Shown in pieces: positions 50,301 through 57,766 of a DNA stretch of 64,000 nucleotides (within the stretch, counting starts at the first letter, position 1; the number at the start of each line of letters is the position of its first letter). The translations under genes and the position numbers were made by a program. The stretch is from Mytilus trossulus (taxonomy: Eukaryota; Mollusca; Bivalvia; Mytilida; Mytilidae). The stretch is from positions 2,232,001 through 2,296,000 of the forward strand of contig NW_026963310.1 in the NCBI RefSeq assembly GCF_036588685.1, in the 5' to 3' direction. The notes beneath the pieces were generated by a model. The model was not told the DNA's origin. It saw only the letters and a list, made by a program, of their open reading frames with translations, and did not search any database.

Positions 50301-53300
50301 TATGTCGAGAAATTTCAAGACCATATTCAGAATGTCAAGAATATGTCGAGTAAATTTCATACAAATTTGATATAAATGAGAATTTGTCAAGAAAAATTAA
50401 GACACGAGTCATACTTTTGGAGAATGTCAAGTAAAAGTTCATGCAAATCAAGACAAAAACTGGTCTTTTCAGACTTTTTGACTTTTGTAGTGATATTAAC
50501 GCCAAAATATGCAATCTTTAATAACTTGACAACAGTATCGTAATTATATTCCTTCTTTATAAGTCTATATATGTATAGAGAGAGAGAGAAAGAGAGAGAA
50601 GAGAAAAGAGAAGATATATATATTAGCTGTTGGGTTTTTAATTTGTATAACGTTCAAATTTTTTATAAAAATCAACATAGATTTTACATCATACTGATAA
50701 GGAATATCTGCAATCTGGAATACTTCTAAATATATATAGTTTATATTTCCTTTTTAAGTATTGGTAGTTTTGTAAAGTTATTAGGAGTATATATGTTACA
50801 GTGAATTTGTATAATCAGTGATTATGTAGAATCCCTGAAATTGTCAGGGATTATGTAGAATCACTGGCTACTGATATGAAGAAACAGTTGTATTTATAAA
50901 GAAAAAAAAAATCCATAAAATCACATAAAAACATCATAATAAATTTACAAAAATTGTAACAATATGTCAAAATGATAAACACATTTTTTTTAAAAGTAAG
51001 GCACACTATATTAAAATGTTAAACACAATTTATTAAAATAATATGCTTCACATCTGTTTTTACCGCATTATCAACATTTTAAAATCATTTTCAGGGATTA
51101 TATATAATTACTAATGATTTTAGTGATTCTACATATTCCCTGAAAAATCAGGGATTCTACATAATCCCTGATTATACAAATTCACTGTAACATATATACA
51201 AATGTCGTACCTACGCGGTTTATAATGTCAAGCGTTAAGATCTCAATGACAAACTAAGCGTTATCTTACATCTAGTAGCTGTCTACTTATATCGAATTCT
51301 TCCCAAATTGATAAAATTGAAAGCAATTTAAATATCTTAAAACAAAACCTTAGTATGTACTTGAAGACTGTTCTGATAAAGGTGTAAAAATAAGATCACG
51401 TTTGTTTCACGGTTATTTAAATGTCTTATTTTGTAAAACCACATGTAAGGGGTCATTAGCTTAAACTATTAAAATTTCAACAAGATTTTAAACATTCATT
51501 TTAAATCTAGACCGCAGAACAAATAAACAAATTCTTAAAGTCGTGTTTAACTAAAGACTATACACATGGGACAGTTTACCCCACAGAAACTTAATATGTA
51601 CGTCATAATATTTTATTTTTTGAATTGATCATAAATTATTGATGATAGGGGAAGTATCGTTTATATCTAAAACAAGAGGTTCATTTTTTTGTGTGTATTG
51701 CTCACCTTGACTGCATGCATAACATTGACATAAGGTGGCTATCAGTTTTTAGGCTTGTATAAATTAGACAAGTGAAATTAAAAGATCTCTGTTTATGGTA
51801 ATGAGGTACATGTACGACAAGTTACATCGTGTTAGTTTTGTGCATCAAAGTTGTTTTCTAAAACTACTTCAAAAAGTCCTTTAAACTTTTTCTTGAATAA
51901 ACATATACCAAAGATTAAACCAGCTTTAGAGCTAATTTCCTAATGCATGTAGAGCAACACTTTGATGAGCTTGCTTGCTTTAAAGGTTGTACAATTGTAA
52001 TTGGGATAAAGTTTTAGTATGATGGTTTCCGCTAGAAACTTTGATACCAACGCCTAGAACAATAAAGCTCCCGAAACTTTCCCGATTATAAATTAATAAA
52101 AAAACATTAAACAAATTCATCTTCTTATACTTAAAAAGCAATTTTTCTGACTGAGATAACGCTGATTATATTACAGAAATAATTATTACATTCAAACATA
52201 TTAACTGTTCAGATTCGTTTATATACTTGTAAAAATGTAATTTACTATGCTTAGGGTTTAAGTACATTTTACCAACGTCCCTTGATTGAGTTAAATATTT
52301 ATTCATTCTTCCTGTAAATCATATGTTTTTTTTTAAATTTTTTTGTAGTCTCTGAATCCGAAAACCTAACAGTACTCTTGGCGTTTTAGTATGATGGCTT
52401 CCGCTAAAAAAATTGTACCAACATCCGCATCCGTAATAATAAAGATCGTCGTGGCTCTCCGAACATTTCCAATATACATATTTCTTTTTTCAATAAGATT
52501 TATTTTCAAATACTAAAACAACAATTCCTGGCTGAGATAACCCAGATTATGAGTTACAAAAACATCATTACATTGCTTAACATAATAACGGTTCGGACTC
52601 TTGTAGATACAGTGAAATTGTAAATGTCTAATTTCATCATGTTCATTTTAATAATAAATGCATTTTTTCTGTCGCGACGACCGTATCTGTTTGTTTAATT
52701 TACGGTGTATTGAGATTTAGTTCAAATGTGTCCCTTGGTGGAGTTTATTATTTATTAATGCTTCCTGTCCATCCTTGATTTTTTTTTATCTTAGTAGTCT
52801 GCGATAACCTTATATTACCACAAATGTACTATCGGCGTCAGTGTTCGATTAAAAAGTATAGTATCTTGTTCAACAGCAGCACACAGAACGTGTAAAGGTG
52901 GTATGGGTGTCTTCGTCCATCTTGGGTTGTAAAAAAAACAGAGAACCAAAGGTTTTTTTAAATTTGGATTTTAAGGGGAGGTAACTCTAAAACAGTGCAT
53001 TTTCTGAAGGATTCTACATGGAATTTTCCTATTTTGTATTTTAGCCTGAAAAAAACGTACGGTGACCCTATCTTTTCTTTTGATATTCTCACAAAGTATT
53101 GTATAAAAGCTATCTTTTCCTTAAGTATTTTTACAATTTTATCATTTTGTTTAGTTTCTAATTACAAAATGATGTTTTTTTCCTGTATAATCCATACAAA
53201 ATGTGTCATTTTGTCACGTCCTGTAGCTTGCGAAAATGTGCGGTGACCTATCATTTTTATTATGTTTTTCAACATATATCAATAGATACTATGTTTTGGC

Positions 53301-56300
53301 AAAGTATGAACAAATTCTATCATTTTTATTTTAGACTCCCATACCACCTTAAGAAGTATAACATTAACGGAACCAATTTTACTGCATTTCTCTTCAGTGA
53401 AGATCGATGCCAAAATTGTAAAATCTAAAACCTCATACAAAAGTTGATGTAATCATTTTTCTAACGCACTTCGCGCAGCTGCACATTTAGTGCAAATTTG
53501 CGGCCACTTTGCACAGGCACTTTTAATTCTCAGAAATTGTGTTTCCGATATATATCCTTAATATATATAACGTATATAAGACTTGATTTCTGTGACACTT
53601 GAAATTATTCCTGACAGTGTCAATTTGTCCCGAATTTACAACAACAACACCATTTATCTCTTTTACATGCATATTGTCATACCTCAATGTATATACCTTT
53701 AGGTACTAACACTTAATGTTTTGACGTAAATTTGTACAGATTATCAATCTATAAATGGCCAAAGTTATAACCTTGAGAGTTTTTGTCAAATTTGGAGTAT
53801 ATGTTCCAAAAATATATAAGAAGGAAATGGTTAACCAAAACCACATTCTGATGTAAGTCTGTATTGTATTTGGGATATACATACACATCAATTTTGGTAA
53901 GTGACCTCATCCGATGTATAATGTTTTACAAAAACATGTAAAATCTGTAATTTTAAATAAACAGGTCTTCAAAAGAAACTGAGATTTTATGAAAATAGTT
54001 TTGTAAAATTCTGATAACATTGTTTTACGAAAAATACAATACATACTCTCTAATATTCTATTTTTAGCAGGAAATGGCATTTTTTATATGTTGACGATGT
54101 GTGAAACACAAACAGGGAAATTAGCACTATGTCTTTTTGTACAAAATTTTTATTCATTAAAATTAAAATTGAATCAAGCTTCCGGGAAAAAAAATGACAC
54201 GTTTCACATCATATATGGTGCATTTTTAACTCAATATATCATACTGATAAAGTCCAGGGAGCCCATGGCATAGTTAGTTCGTAGAAAAGGTATAAGTCTT
54301 TCTTTTGAAATCCGATTCCTGTAGTTGCAAATTTTGATTGAAAAAAGAACACTCAACAGAACTCGATGGCATTTTAAAAGCAAGCTGTATTATCTCATTA
54401 GTTTAAATTCGAAAAAAAAGTTTGATTTAGACATGGTATCTGTCGAGTCTGGTTTGTTTTCCGAATTCATGATATCAGGAAAAAAGAAAAATAACAAATG
54501 CAAATACATATATATTCATCCAAAGATTAGTAATGAATAACATAATTGTTGTTATAGTTACACGACCAATATATTAGTCAGACTTTGGACATAATATATA
54601 ATACTAGTACTTGGAGTTATTTCTTTCTATATTAAACTGAATAGTGTGTTATCATCAACCTATTTCCCGTAAATAGTGCCCAACACCACCAAGTCCAAGG
54701 CCAGGTATTTAGTTCATTCTAGACTACAATTGGTTAATTTATAAAATTGAGAATGGAAATGGGGAATGTGTCAAAGAGACAACAACCCGACCAAATAAAA
54801 AAACAACAGCAGAAGGTCACCAACAGGTCTTCAATGTAGCGAGAAATTCCCGCACCCGGAGGAGTCCTTCAGCTGGCCCCTAAACAAATATATACTAGTC
54901 TGGTTAATTGGTTAATTTGTACATACTGAGCTAATTCTAAAGGCGTGCAGCCAGTTATAAGTTGGATAAAATAACTTCCTTTTGAAGTTCGAAATAAGTT
55001 CATTTGGGATATTTCTAAACAATTCTGAGTGTCATTTAAGGAATGACTGTAATATTTTTTCTGTCTATGAAGAAATAACATAAGCAATGTTGGTGCACAC
55101 TGAATAACACGCATAGCGGGTTATTTAATAGTGTGCACCACATTTTTTTTTAATGTTATTTCGAATAGACACAAACAATATTATAGTCATTTCTTATAAT
55201 TTAATTCTAAATTCCATTTTAAACCGTAAAAAACTATGAAAAACGTTGATGACGTCACGGTCACGTGACTAAATTATGTCTATTGGCTGATAAAATAAAA
55301 CAATCAGAAGATGCGTTACATCCAACATTAAATTATTGCAGTATAAAATGAACCCTGGGATAATGTTTGGAAAACCGTTATAAGATTTCTGTCTGCGAGA
55401 CAGGATACAAAAGTTTTGGCTACGGCTTTTTAATCTCACACATATAAATAACATACTCTGTAGCTGTATACGGTTATCACATGCATATACCATATAAGTG
55501 TTGACGAAATAGGTAACAAAAATACACACTGATATTTAAGTTTCAACTTTAAACTCTCAAAAATAGAAAGCGTGTTCGAAGGAGAAAATAATTTAAAAAA
55601 ATGAGTAAAAACTGCCAATGAATTAAAAAAGGGTGTTGAAACTTCAATATATGTGTATTTTCTTGACTTGTTTAACCCAACTTGTGAATAATATTTTGGT
55701 ATGAAGTTGTAAAACTTACGTTCCATAGTGATCCGTTCGGGGATGTTTTATGCTGAATAGTAAATGTGATTACAACTTCAGATGAAATGAAATACTAGTA
55801 TACATATAATGATAAAGGAAGAACATTTTGTATATATTCAGTGCTCAAAATAAAATCACTCCAAGAGAGAGAGAGAGATAGAGAGGCACAAGATGCCCAT
55901 TTTCCTAATCGCGCTTTTTCGCGGTAATTTTTCCCCTTTTCCTCATATCGCGCCCTTTATTAACCCCTGTATCCGTCATTCCCTTTTTATTTACCCTTAT
56001 ACCGGTATCCGATCGATATTCCAAAAACCTTAACTTCCCCTTTGCATTGGAATTGAATAAAACAAAGACAAAAACAAAAAATAAAGGAAAAGCACTGTTT
56101 TGTTGGCCCTCCCAAAGTAATAGTAAGATCATAGAGGAAAAAGAAGGAAAAGGGATTGGAATTCAAGAAACAGAATCCCTGTACACGCTGTTTGACAAAA
56201 AACGAAGCAAAAGAACTGCTTTGTAATAAATACAGGTACACGTATTTTACCAATGTCCAAATCAGTATTTTCATCAGTGCTCGGTTCATGTCATAACTTT

Positions 56301-57766
56301 ATGTTGTTGTTTTTTTTGGTTGGATATACGCCTGCATGCATGTTCCAAGTCAGCAACCCAATCAAAGAGCAAACAACAGCTGTGTTTGTCTACAGTCAGT
56401 ATGTCATACCTTTGTGCGTTTTGTTGTTGTTTAATTGGACATGTGTCTGTCCCAAGTACGAAACATTGGTAAAAGTTGTCTCATTTTTTAAGTGAAGATT
56501 TGGTGTTGATGACATATATTAGAATGTTGGATTTAATTAATTGACAACTAAAAATCGATTCTAGAAAACTCAGAGATTGACATAGTGTATATATAGTCTG
56601 TTCTTGTAGACTGAGGATTTGTTTTGTTAGTTTAAACATATCTATTTATAGTAGATTGGGAAATAAGTTTTGCAACTTATATTAATCTCGTTCCACTTTG
56701 CGGATGCGAGTGCTGCCTTGTAGCAGCATTAGCCTTCTCTTTTTAGAAATTTACAAGGTTGTCCTAAATGTGCAAGAGATATGGCTCTCTCTCTCTTAAC
56801 ACGGGTCAGCCATTTATAGTCCGCTTCCGACGGACTATCATCGTTTCCTCAAGACCATACTCACAAATGGTGTCAAGGGTTGTTTTTGTTTGCCCTCTCA
56901 TTGTCGTATATCAGACTTTCTCTTTAGGTGTTTATTGGAAAATGTTGGACTAAGGTTGACGGGATAGTACCTGTCACTTCGCTGTCAATATTGTTTCAAG
57001 CACAAGTTAATTTTATTTGAAATTATATATTTTGGTATTAGAAAAGTGTTGTTTCTTGTGTAGAAAAGAGTATACCCAAACAGGCATAGCCAGAGGAAAG
57101 ATTAAAATACATGTAGAATGCCAGAAATAATCCAGAGTTTATAATATGTAAGCAAGAAGATGTGGTATGATTGCCAACGGGGCAACTCAGAGACCTAATG
57201 ACATGGAAGTTAAAAGTATGTTTTTGGCAAATAAATTAATATGATAGAAGAAATTAATCTATAAACATTCGTACCTGATCTATTTCCCATTCGTCTGGAT
57301 TTCTGTAAATTGTCTTTTGTCTTAAAAGCTGTTGTTGTGTATATTGTTCTCTTTGTAACTTTTGAGCATACGTTTCGGGATAATCCCCTTTTGGAGGCTC
57401 GGGTGGTTGCCATGTTTTCACTTTGCCATTTGAATTAATGTCCGTATTTTTATTTCCATTAGAATTTTTCTTACTTCTCCATTCGTCTTTCAATAAATCG
57501 TCGGCATCGTCGTCGCTACTTTCATCAAACGGTTGTGGAATCCTTGAATTTGTTTTATTATTATTTTCAATTCGAGCTAACTTGTTTGTATTCCCGTTCA
57601 ATTGTTTGTCTGAAGACTTGTTTTTCGAGTTTTTGATATTTTCACTTTTTTCTACGCTATTTGAATTCACTTGTGATTTCGGAGACAATGCGTCCGATTT
57701 CTTGTCTGTGTTTTGTGAAGTTATCCGAACATTGTTTGATTTCTCTTTGCTAGAACCTGAACCCAT
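20243..57766 (-). CDS. CYS1: cystin-1-like (CYS1) ciliary myristoyl protein, five coding exons
   Basis: Joining 57275-57766, 40376-40429, 39920-39956, 26052-26115 and 20243-20309 on the minus strand gives about 237 residues. Every acceptor ends in AG, every donor is GTACG, GTAAGT or GTAAG, and phases 0, 0, 1 and 2 are complementary throughout. The protein starts MGSGSSKEK; Gly2 with Ser6 fits the N-myristoyltransferase consensus and equals the human cystin start MGSGSS. It ends with basic RKK and YDVSEEDLMNDIE, matching the cystin C-terminal pattern YDxSEExLMxxIExxY. The middle is Ser/Asn/Lys-rich with an acidic run DESSDDDADD. Cystin is a lipid-anchored protein of the ciliary membrane linked to recessive polycystic kidney disease in mouse. 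The protein is longer than human cystin (158 residues). An additional small exon between 40 and 57 kb cannot be excluded. Confidence 0.82.
20443..20603 (+). repeat. 23-bp tandem repeat, seven units
   Basis: GGAATTTTGTCTAGTAAGCG plus TAA repeats at 20443, 20466, 20489, 20512, 20535, 20558 and 20581. Two variants (GTCTAG and GTCAAG) alternate in the middle. Looser relatives (TTTGTCTAGTAC) continue to 21060 and reappear at 25500-25690. Confidence 0.9.
20660..20965 (-). mobile_element. diverged Penelope-like/ACCACATCTT tail
   Basis: GAAAATGTGATATGAGTTGC, AATGAGACAACTCTCCATTG and CCAACGGTCTAATCTC are diverged relatives of 7070-7360, in the same orientation. Confidence 0.6.
21091..24722 (-). mobile_element. 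retroelement copy hugely expanded by an internal minisatellite
   Basis: The left part (21091-21405: AATGGGGAATGATTC, TACTAGTTCAGTGATAATGG, CAAGCGCAAAAAAGC) and right part (24354-24722: AACAATACGCACA-like, GATTATGTCTTCATCATATG, ATTCTATCTTTAATGACCTG) match in order the copy at 48099-48776 plus 50493-50570. A short piece of the ACCACATCTT tail is inserted at 21291-21368. The 2.9 kb between the two parts is a tandem array of one internal segment. Confidence 0.75.
21407..24353 (+). repeat. minisatellite, about 70-bp units, roughly 42 copies
   Basis: The unit runs GCAGCGGGGTTATATAAG, TTTTCTTTTTCATATCTCAA, CCCTCCCCTATACCTCTAGC, CAATGTCGA, and is 70 or 71 bp long (GAATG and GAAATG variants). Some units have a CATATCTCATATCTC or CATATCTCATAGCTC insertion. 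Apparent short proteins across the array are by-products of the repeat. Confidence 0.95.
24795..24880 (-). repeat. short copy of the GAGAATGGAAATGGG retroelement end
   Basis: TTGAGAATGGAAATGGGAAA, TGTGTCAAAGAGACAACAAC and ACAACAGCAGAAGGTC match the 48100 copy. Confidence 0.7.
24973..25487 (-). pseudogene. second Penelope-like RT fragment, heavily decayed
   Basis: Minus-strand text includes GTPMGTYSASLIADMFLYCN, then a stop, an FNNTF-stop-YLDDM (catalytic LDD) box, YPVELILNKA, CPFLDLDIDIINGK and SPSYGVYIS. These match in order the RT at 8078-9067. There are at least two stops and a frameshift. Confidence 0.75.
25490..26051. other. intronic stretch with loose TTGTCTAGTAC repeats, otherwise featureless
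   Basis: Degenerate TTTGTCTAGTAC words occur up to about 25690. The remainder is T-rich, consistent with intron 4 of the cystin-like gene on the other strand. Confidence 0.4.
26052..26115 (-). CDS. CYS1: cystin-like gene, coding exon 4
   Basis: The acceptor is TCTTCCTCAG and the donor GTAAGA. It encodes YSFGNMDDDNYYRTTNNNRK in phase with both neighbours (two bases in, two bases out). Confidence 0.82.
27083..28384 (-). repeat. perfect 70-bp direct repeat flanking a 1162-bp block with GT...AG edges
   Basis: 27083-27152 and 28315-28384 are identical (ACCTGGTGTAAAACAAGAGA at the start, AATCAAAGTG at the end). On the minus strand the block between them starts GTAAGC and ends TGTAG, like an intron lying between two identical exons. 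The block is AT-rich without ORFs. Confidence 0.75.
28385..28570 (-). promoter_or_regulatory. possible minus-strand promoter
   Basis: Read on the minus strand, upstream of the 70-bp exon-like repeat, this holds a CCAAT box (TTGATTGGTG), an E-box region (CATGTGACC) and a GC-box-like CCACGCCC. This is notably less AT-rich than its surroundings. Inference only. Confidence 0.25.
29489..29548 (+). repeat. 15-bp tandem repeat, four units
   Basis: GATCTGCAATCT followed by three variable bases (CAT, CCC, AAT, CTA). Confidence 0.85.
30032..30490 (-). pseudogene. C-terminal fragment of a gypsy-type integrase with chromodomain
   Basis: The minus-strand frame opens after a stop at about 30490 with YKLRRCSDQKEVKAMVNASN, the end of the GPY/F integrase module. 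An acidic linker rich in D, N and Q follows, then a chromodomain (EVETLLNTRKTRGIQYFLVK, with the aromatic cage residues of FLVKWKDG and TWEP) and an Arg/Lys-rich tail. Such chromodomains target integration to chromatin. The catalytic core is missing, so it is a fragment. Confidence 0.75.
30952..32713 (+). mobile_element. tandem-core element A, three 0.5 kb units, hairpin ends
   Basis: The 5' end carries the small hairpin AGGCTCTAAAGAGCCT (30958-30973) and then GTCGCTCACCTTGG. The 3' end carries a (GAC)n tract (32602-32668) and a strong hairpin GCTCACTTGGCCC-TTCG-loop (32685-32713). Between them are three copies of a core marked by GACTATAAAGGGCAATAACT at about 31197, 31673 and 32173. It is non-coding; repeated minus-strand frames starting MATIIIGVSSLKN reflect the repeat. 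Confidence 0.75.
32780..32880 (+). repeat. interspersed repeat, TTCCACTTTGCGG family, copy 1
   Basis: GATTGGGAAACAAGTTTAT, TTCCACTTTGCGGGTGCTGC and CTTGTAGCGGCATTGGCCT are matched by 56652-56752. Confidence 0.65.
33127..36406 (+). mobile_element. tandem-core element B, six 502-bp units, hairpin ends
   Basis: It has the same architecture as element A: hairpin AGGCTCCAAAGAGCCT at 33133-33148, six cores (markers near 33362, 33864, 34366, 34868, 35370, 35872; spacing 502 each time), a short GACGACGG tract, then the TTCG-capped hairpin at 36378-36406. Units four to six are nearly identical, so expansion is recent. The terminal hairpins and central tandem units recall Helitron-derived elements of oysters, but the assignment is unproven. 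Confidence 0.75.
36378..36406 (+). terminator. GC-rich TTCG-capped hairpin closing element B
   Basis: GCTCACTTGGCCC pairs with GGGCCAGGTGAGC with one mismatch and a TTCG cap. The same hairpin closes element A at 32685-32713. It is the 3' terminal structure of the element, not a bacterial terminator. Confidence 0.6.
36930..37470 (+). repeat. interspersed retroelement fragment (AAGGCAACAGTAGTATACCG family)
   Basis: AATAAAGGCAACAGTAGTAT and ACCGGGTTACAAACTAAAAC, with a short open frame at 37221-37418, resemble mussel retroelement ends. An inverted partial copy is at 42960-43075. On the minus strand, 37120-37160 contains a GTAGACGAAAC hammerhead-like half. Confidence 0.5.
37475..37690 (+). repeat. 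diverged copy of the CAAAAATACTGAACTCAGAG repeat
   Basis: AAAATACCGAACGCTGAGG, CGAATGGACAAC, TATTCCTGGCATG and the ATGGTGG word align in order with 46798-47195 and 61171-61540. Another partial copy is at 43200-43395. Confidence 0.55.
38670..39870 (+). repeat. degenerate tandem array of about 80-bp units abutting cystin exon 3
   Basis: Units run ATCATGTTATAAATCATGCG, AGTACCGAAG, TGACTACTGAGCTGATGATA, CCCTCGGGGACTAACATCC, with 70-90 bp spacing and many substitutions. About 14 units; the later ones (39230-39860) are best preserved. Confidence 0.8.
39920..39956 (-). CDS. CYS1: cystin-like gene, coding exon 3 (37 bp)
   Basis: The acceptor is TTGTTTGTTTCAG and the donor GTAAGT. It encodes PKTDIFGPVSNN plus one base. 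It is too short to appear as an ORF, and its support is the perfect splice sites and phase. Confidence 0.78.
40376..40429 (-). CDS. CYS1: cystin-like gene, coding exon 2 (54 bp)
   Basis: The acceptor is TTATTTGTAG and the donor GTACGT. It encodes VSQQSFDVSKFKEVNKTL, 18 whole codons. Confidence 0.78.
40820..40965 (+). repeat. interspersed repeat fragment (CCGGAGAAAACCA type)
   Basis: TTTATTCATGAAGGAAGTGT, GGAGTGACCGGAGAAAACCA and a following region with CGGATTCGG-like words resemble a mussel SINE-like repeat. Single copy in this window. Confidence 0.35.
40966..42107. other. stretch of cystin intron 1 without recognisable features
   Basis: AT-rich. I see neither an exon nor a repeat that I can support. 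Confidence 0.35.
42108..42200 (+). mobile_element. truncated tail of the GAGAATGGAAATGG retroelement family, plus orientation
   Basis: GACCTGTTGGTGACCTTCTG, TTGTTGTCTCTTTGACACAT and CCATTTCCATTCTCAATTTT are the exact reverse complement of the end of the 48100 and 54741 copies. Confidence 0.75.
43928..44712 (+). mobile_element. non-autonomous Helitron-like element
   Basis: The left end is A|TCTATAATACTAAAATTACG. The right end is a hairpin (ACCCG...CGGGT at about 44685-44703) followed by CTAG|T. This is the Helitron signature: 5' TC, 3' hairpin plus CTRR, insertion between A and T, no duplication. Inside, about 112 bp are duplicated (43993-44104 and 44436-44549, from GAATTCAACTTTAT to AGTTCC). 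No Rep/helicase is present. Confidence 0.65.
45037..45196. mobile_element. degenerate foldback MITE (TAAGGAATGAC family), copy 3
   Basis: ATAAGGAATGGCAGTAATAT at the left and AATATTACAGTCATTTCTC at the right are inverted, around a GTGCACCACA remnant. Confidence 0.55.
45740..46760. other. low-complexity region with inverted ATAGAGAAC / GTTCTCTAT words
   Basis: AATAATAGAGAACAAAAG (45768) and TCTTTATTCTCTATTC-rich sequence at 46590-46750 are loosely inverted. There is an A16-type run at 45847-45862. It may be a decayed foldback element. No gene is seen. Confidence 0.3.
46798..47195 (+). repeat. interspersed repeat, CAAAAATACTGAACTCAGAG family, copy 1
   Basis: About 400 bp that match 61171-61540 closely (GGACAAGAACTGTCATATTC, CTGGTTCTATAGCGCTAACC, CACATGGATTGATTTGAGTG). 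Confidence 0.8.
47222..47878 (+). mobile_element. 5'-truncated Penelope-like 3' region, plus orientation
   Basis: This is the reverse complement of 7060-7718 over about 650 bp, ending TTGTCTCATTGGCACTCACA, CCACATCTTCCTATATC. RT coding sequence is absent. Confidence 0.8.
48099..50570 (-). mobile_element. GAGAATGGAAATGG retroelement copy split by a CACTA-type insertion
   Basis: 48099-48776 runs from the diagnostic end (AAATTGAGAATGGAAATGGG) through CGCACCCGGAGGCGTCCTTC, AATGCGGCGGGGTTAAAC and CCTCTAGCCAATGTAG to GTGACTCAATA. The text resumes at 50493 (ATATTAACGCCAAAATATGC) after the insertion. The single internal segment at 48374-48430 is the ancestral form of the 70-bp unit amplified at 21407-24353. 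Confidence 0.8.
48777..50492. mobile_element. CACTA (EnSpm/CMC) type DNA transposon, non-autonomous, 1716 bp
   Basis: The first 72 bases (CACTACAAAAGTCAAAAAGT...) and last 72 bases are inverted copies with only a few differences. The target is duplicated as ATA (48774-48776 and 50493-50495) inside a known repeat, which fixes the borders exactly. CACTA termini with a 3-bp duplication define the EnSpm/CMC superfamily. Subterminal regions are filled with short repeats (TCTTGACATATTCTTGACAT on the left, GTCAAGAATATGTCGAG on the right), as these transposases need. The middle (49190-50150) shows exon-like fragments but no transposase. Confidence 0.8.
50578..50615 (+). repeat. GA-rich microsatellite
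   Basis: GAGAGAGAGAGAAAGAGAGA followed by an imperfect GAGAAAAGAG run. Confidence 0.85.
50799..51187. mobile_element. 389-bp MITE with TA flanks
   Basis: CAGTGAATTTGTATAATCAG at the left is inverted at the right (CTGATTATACAAATTCACTG), and TA flanks both ends. Inner words TTATGTAGAATCCCTGA are also inverted. The interior is A/T-rich and non-coding. Confidence 0.75.
52011..52795 (+). repeat. diverged tandem duplication, period about 372 bp
   Basis: GTTTTAGTATGATGGTTTCC (52011) and GTTTTAGTATGATGGCTTCC (52383) start two units. GAGATAACGCTGATTAT/GAGATAACCCAGATTAT and CATTCTTCCTGT/ATGCTTCCTGT keep register within them. Confidence 0.65.
52896..53349. mobile_element. 454-bp PIF/Harbinger-like MITE
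   Basis: AGGTGGTATGGG at the left is inverted at the right (CCCATACCACCT), and TAA is duplicated on both sides (52893-52895, 53350-53352). TWA duplications are typical of PIF/Harbinger. Open frames inside (52995-53246, 53201-53428) have no recognisable domain. Confidence 0.6.
53350..54727. other. cystin intron 1, no recognisable feature
   Basis: AT-rich sequence with several short open frames that show no family signature. I see no supported exon or repeat. Confidence 0.35.
54741..54905 (-). mobile_element. 5'-truncated retroelement insertion with 13-bp target duplication
   Basis: The same family as 48099-48776, from its diagnostic end to ATATATACTAGTC. The 13 bases AATTGGTTAATTT flank it at 54728-54740 and 54906-54918. 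This shows retroposition with the 3' end at the 54741 side, reading on the minus strand. Confidence 0.8.
55036..55345 (+). mobile_element. foldback MITE (TAAGGAATGAC family), copy 2
   Basis: The inverted-repeat core at 55036-55199 and the extension to about 55345 match 17362-17660 (TGCACACTGAATAACACGC, GATGACGTCACGGTCACGTG, GATGCGTTACATCC). Confidence 0.75.
55864..55886 (+). repeat. GA microsatellite
   Basis: GAGAGAGAGAGAGATAGAGAG. Confidence 0.8.
56640..56960 (+). repeat. interspersed repeat, TTCCACTTTGCGG family, copy 2
   Basis: GATTGGGAAATAAGTTT, TTCCACTTTGCGGATGC, CTTGTAGCAGCATTAGCCT match 32780-32880. It extends through CAGCCATTTATAGTCC and GACGGACTATCATCGTTTCC. Confidence 0.6.
57150..57215 (-). 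repeat. short remnant of the ACCACATCTT tail next to cystin exon 1
   Basis: GAAGATGTGGTATGATTGCC and CAACTCAGAGACC align with the start of the tail seen at 7070. Confidence 0.5.
57275..57766 (-). CDS. CYS1: cystin-like gene, first coding exon
   Basis: The ATG at 57766-57764 is followed by G and preceded by AACGTG (purine at -3). It encodes 164 residues: MGSGSSKEK, a Ser/Asn/Lys-rich low-complexity stretch to about residue 80, the acidic run, then WQPPEPPKGDYPETYAQKLQ and RNPDEWEIDQ at the GTACGA donor. The last part is less repetitive and probably the conserved segment. The ORF can be read one codon further upstream, but only from GTG. Confidence 0.85.

Noticed and set aside
56253..56495. 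80-residue frame with hydrophobic and Cys-rich text
   Set aside because: No homologue recognised and no splice support; the surrounding sequence resembles decayed repeat.
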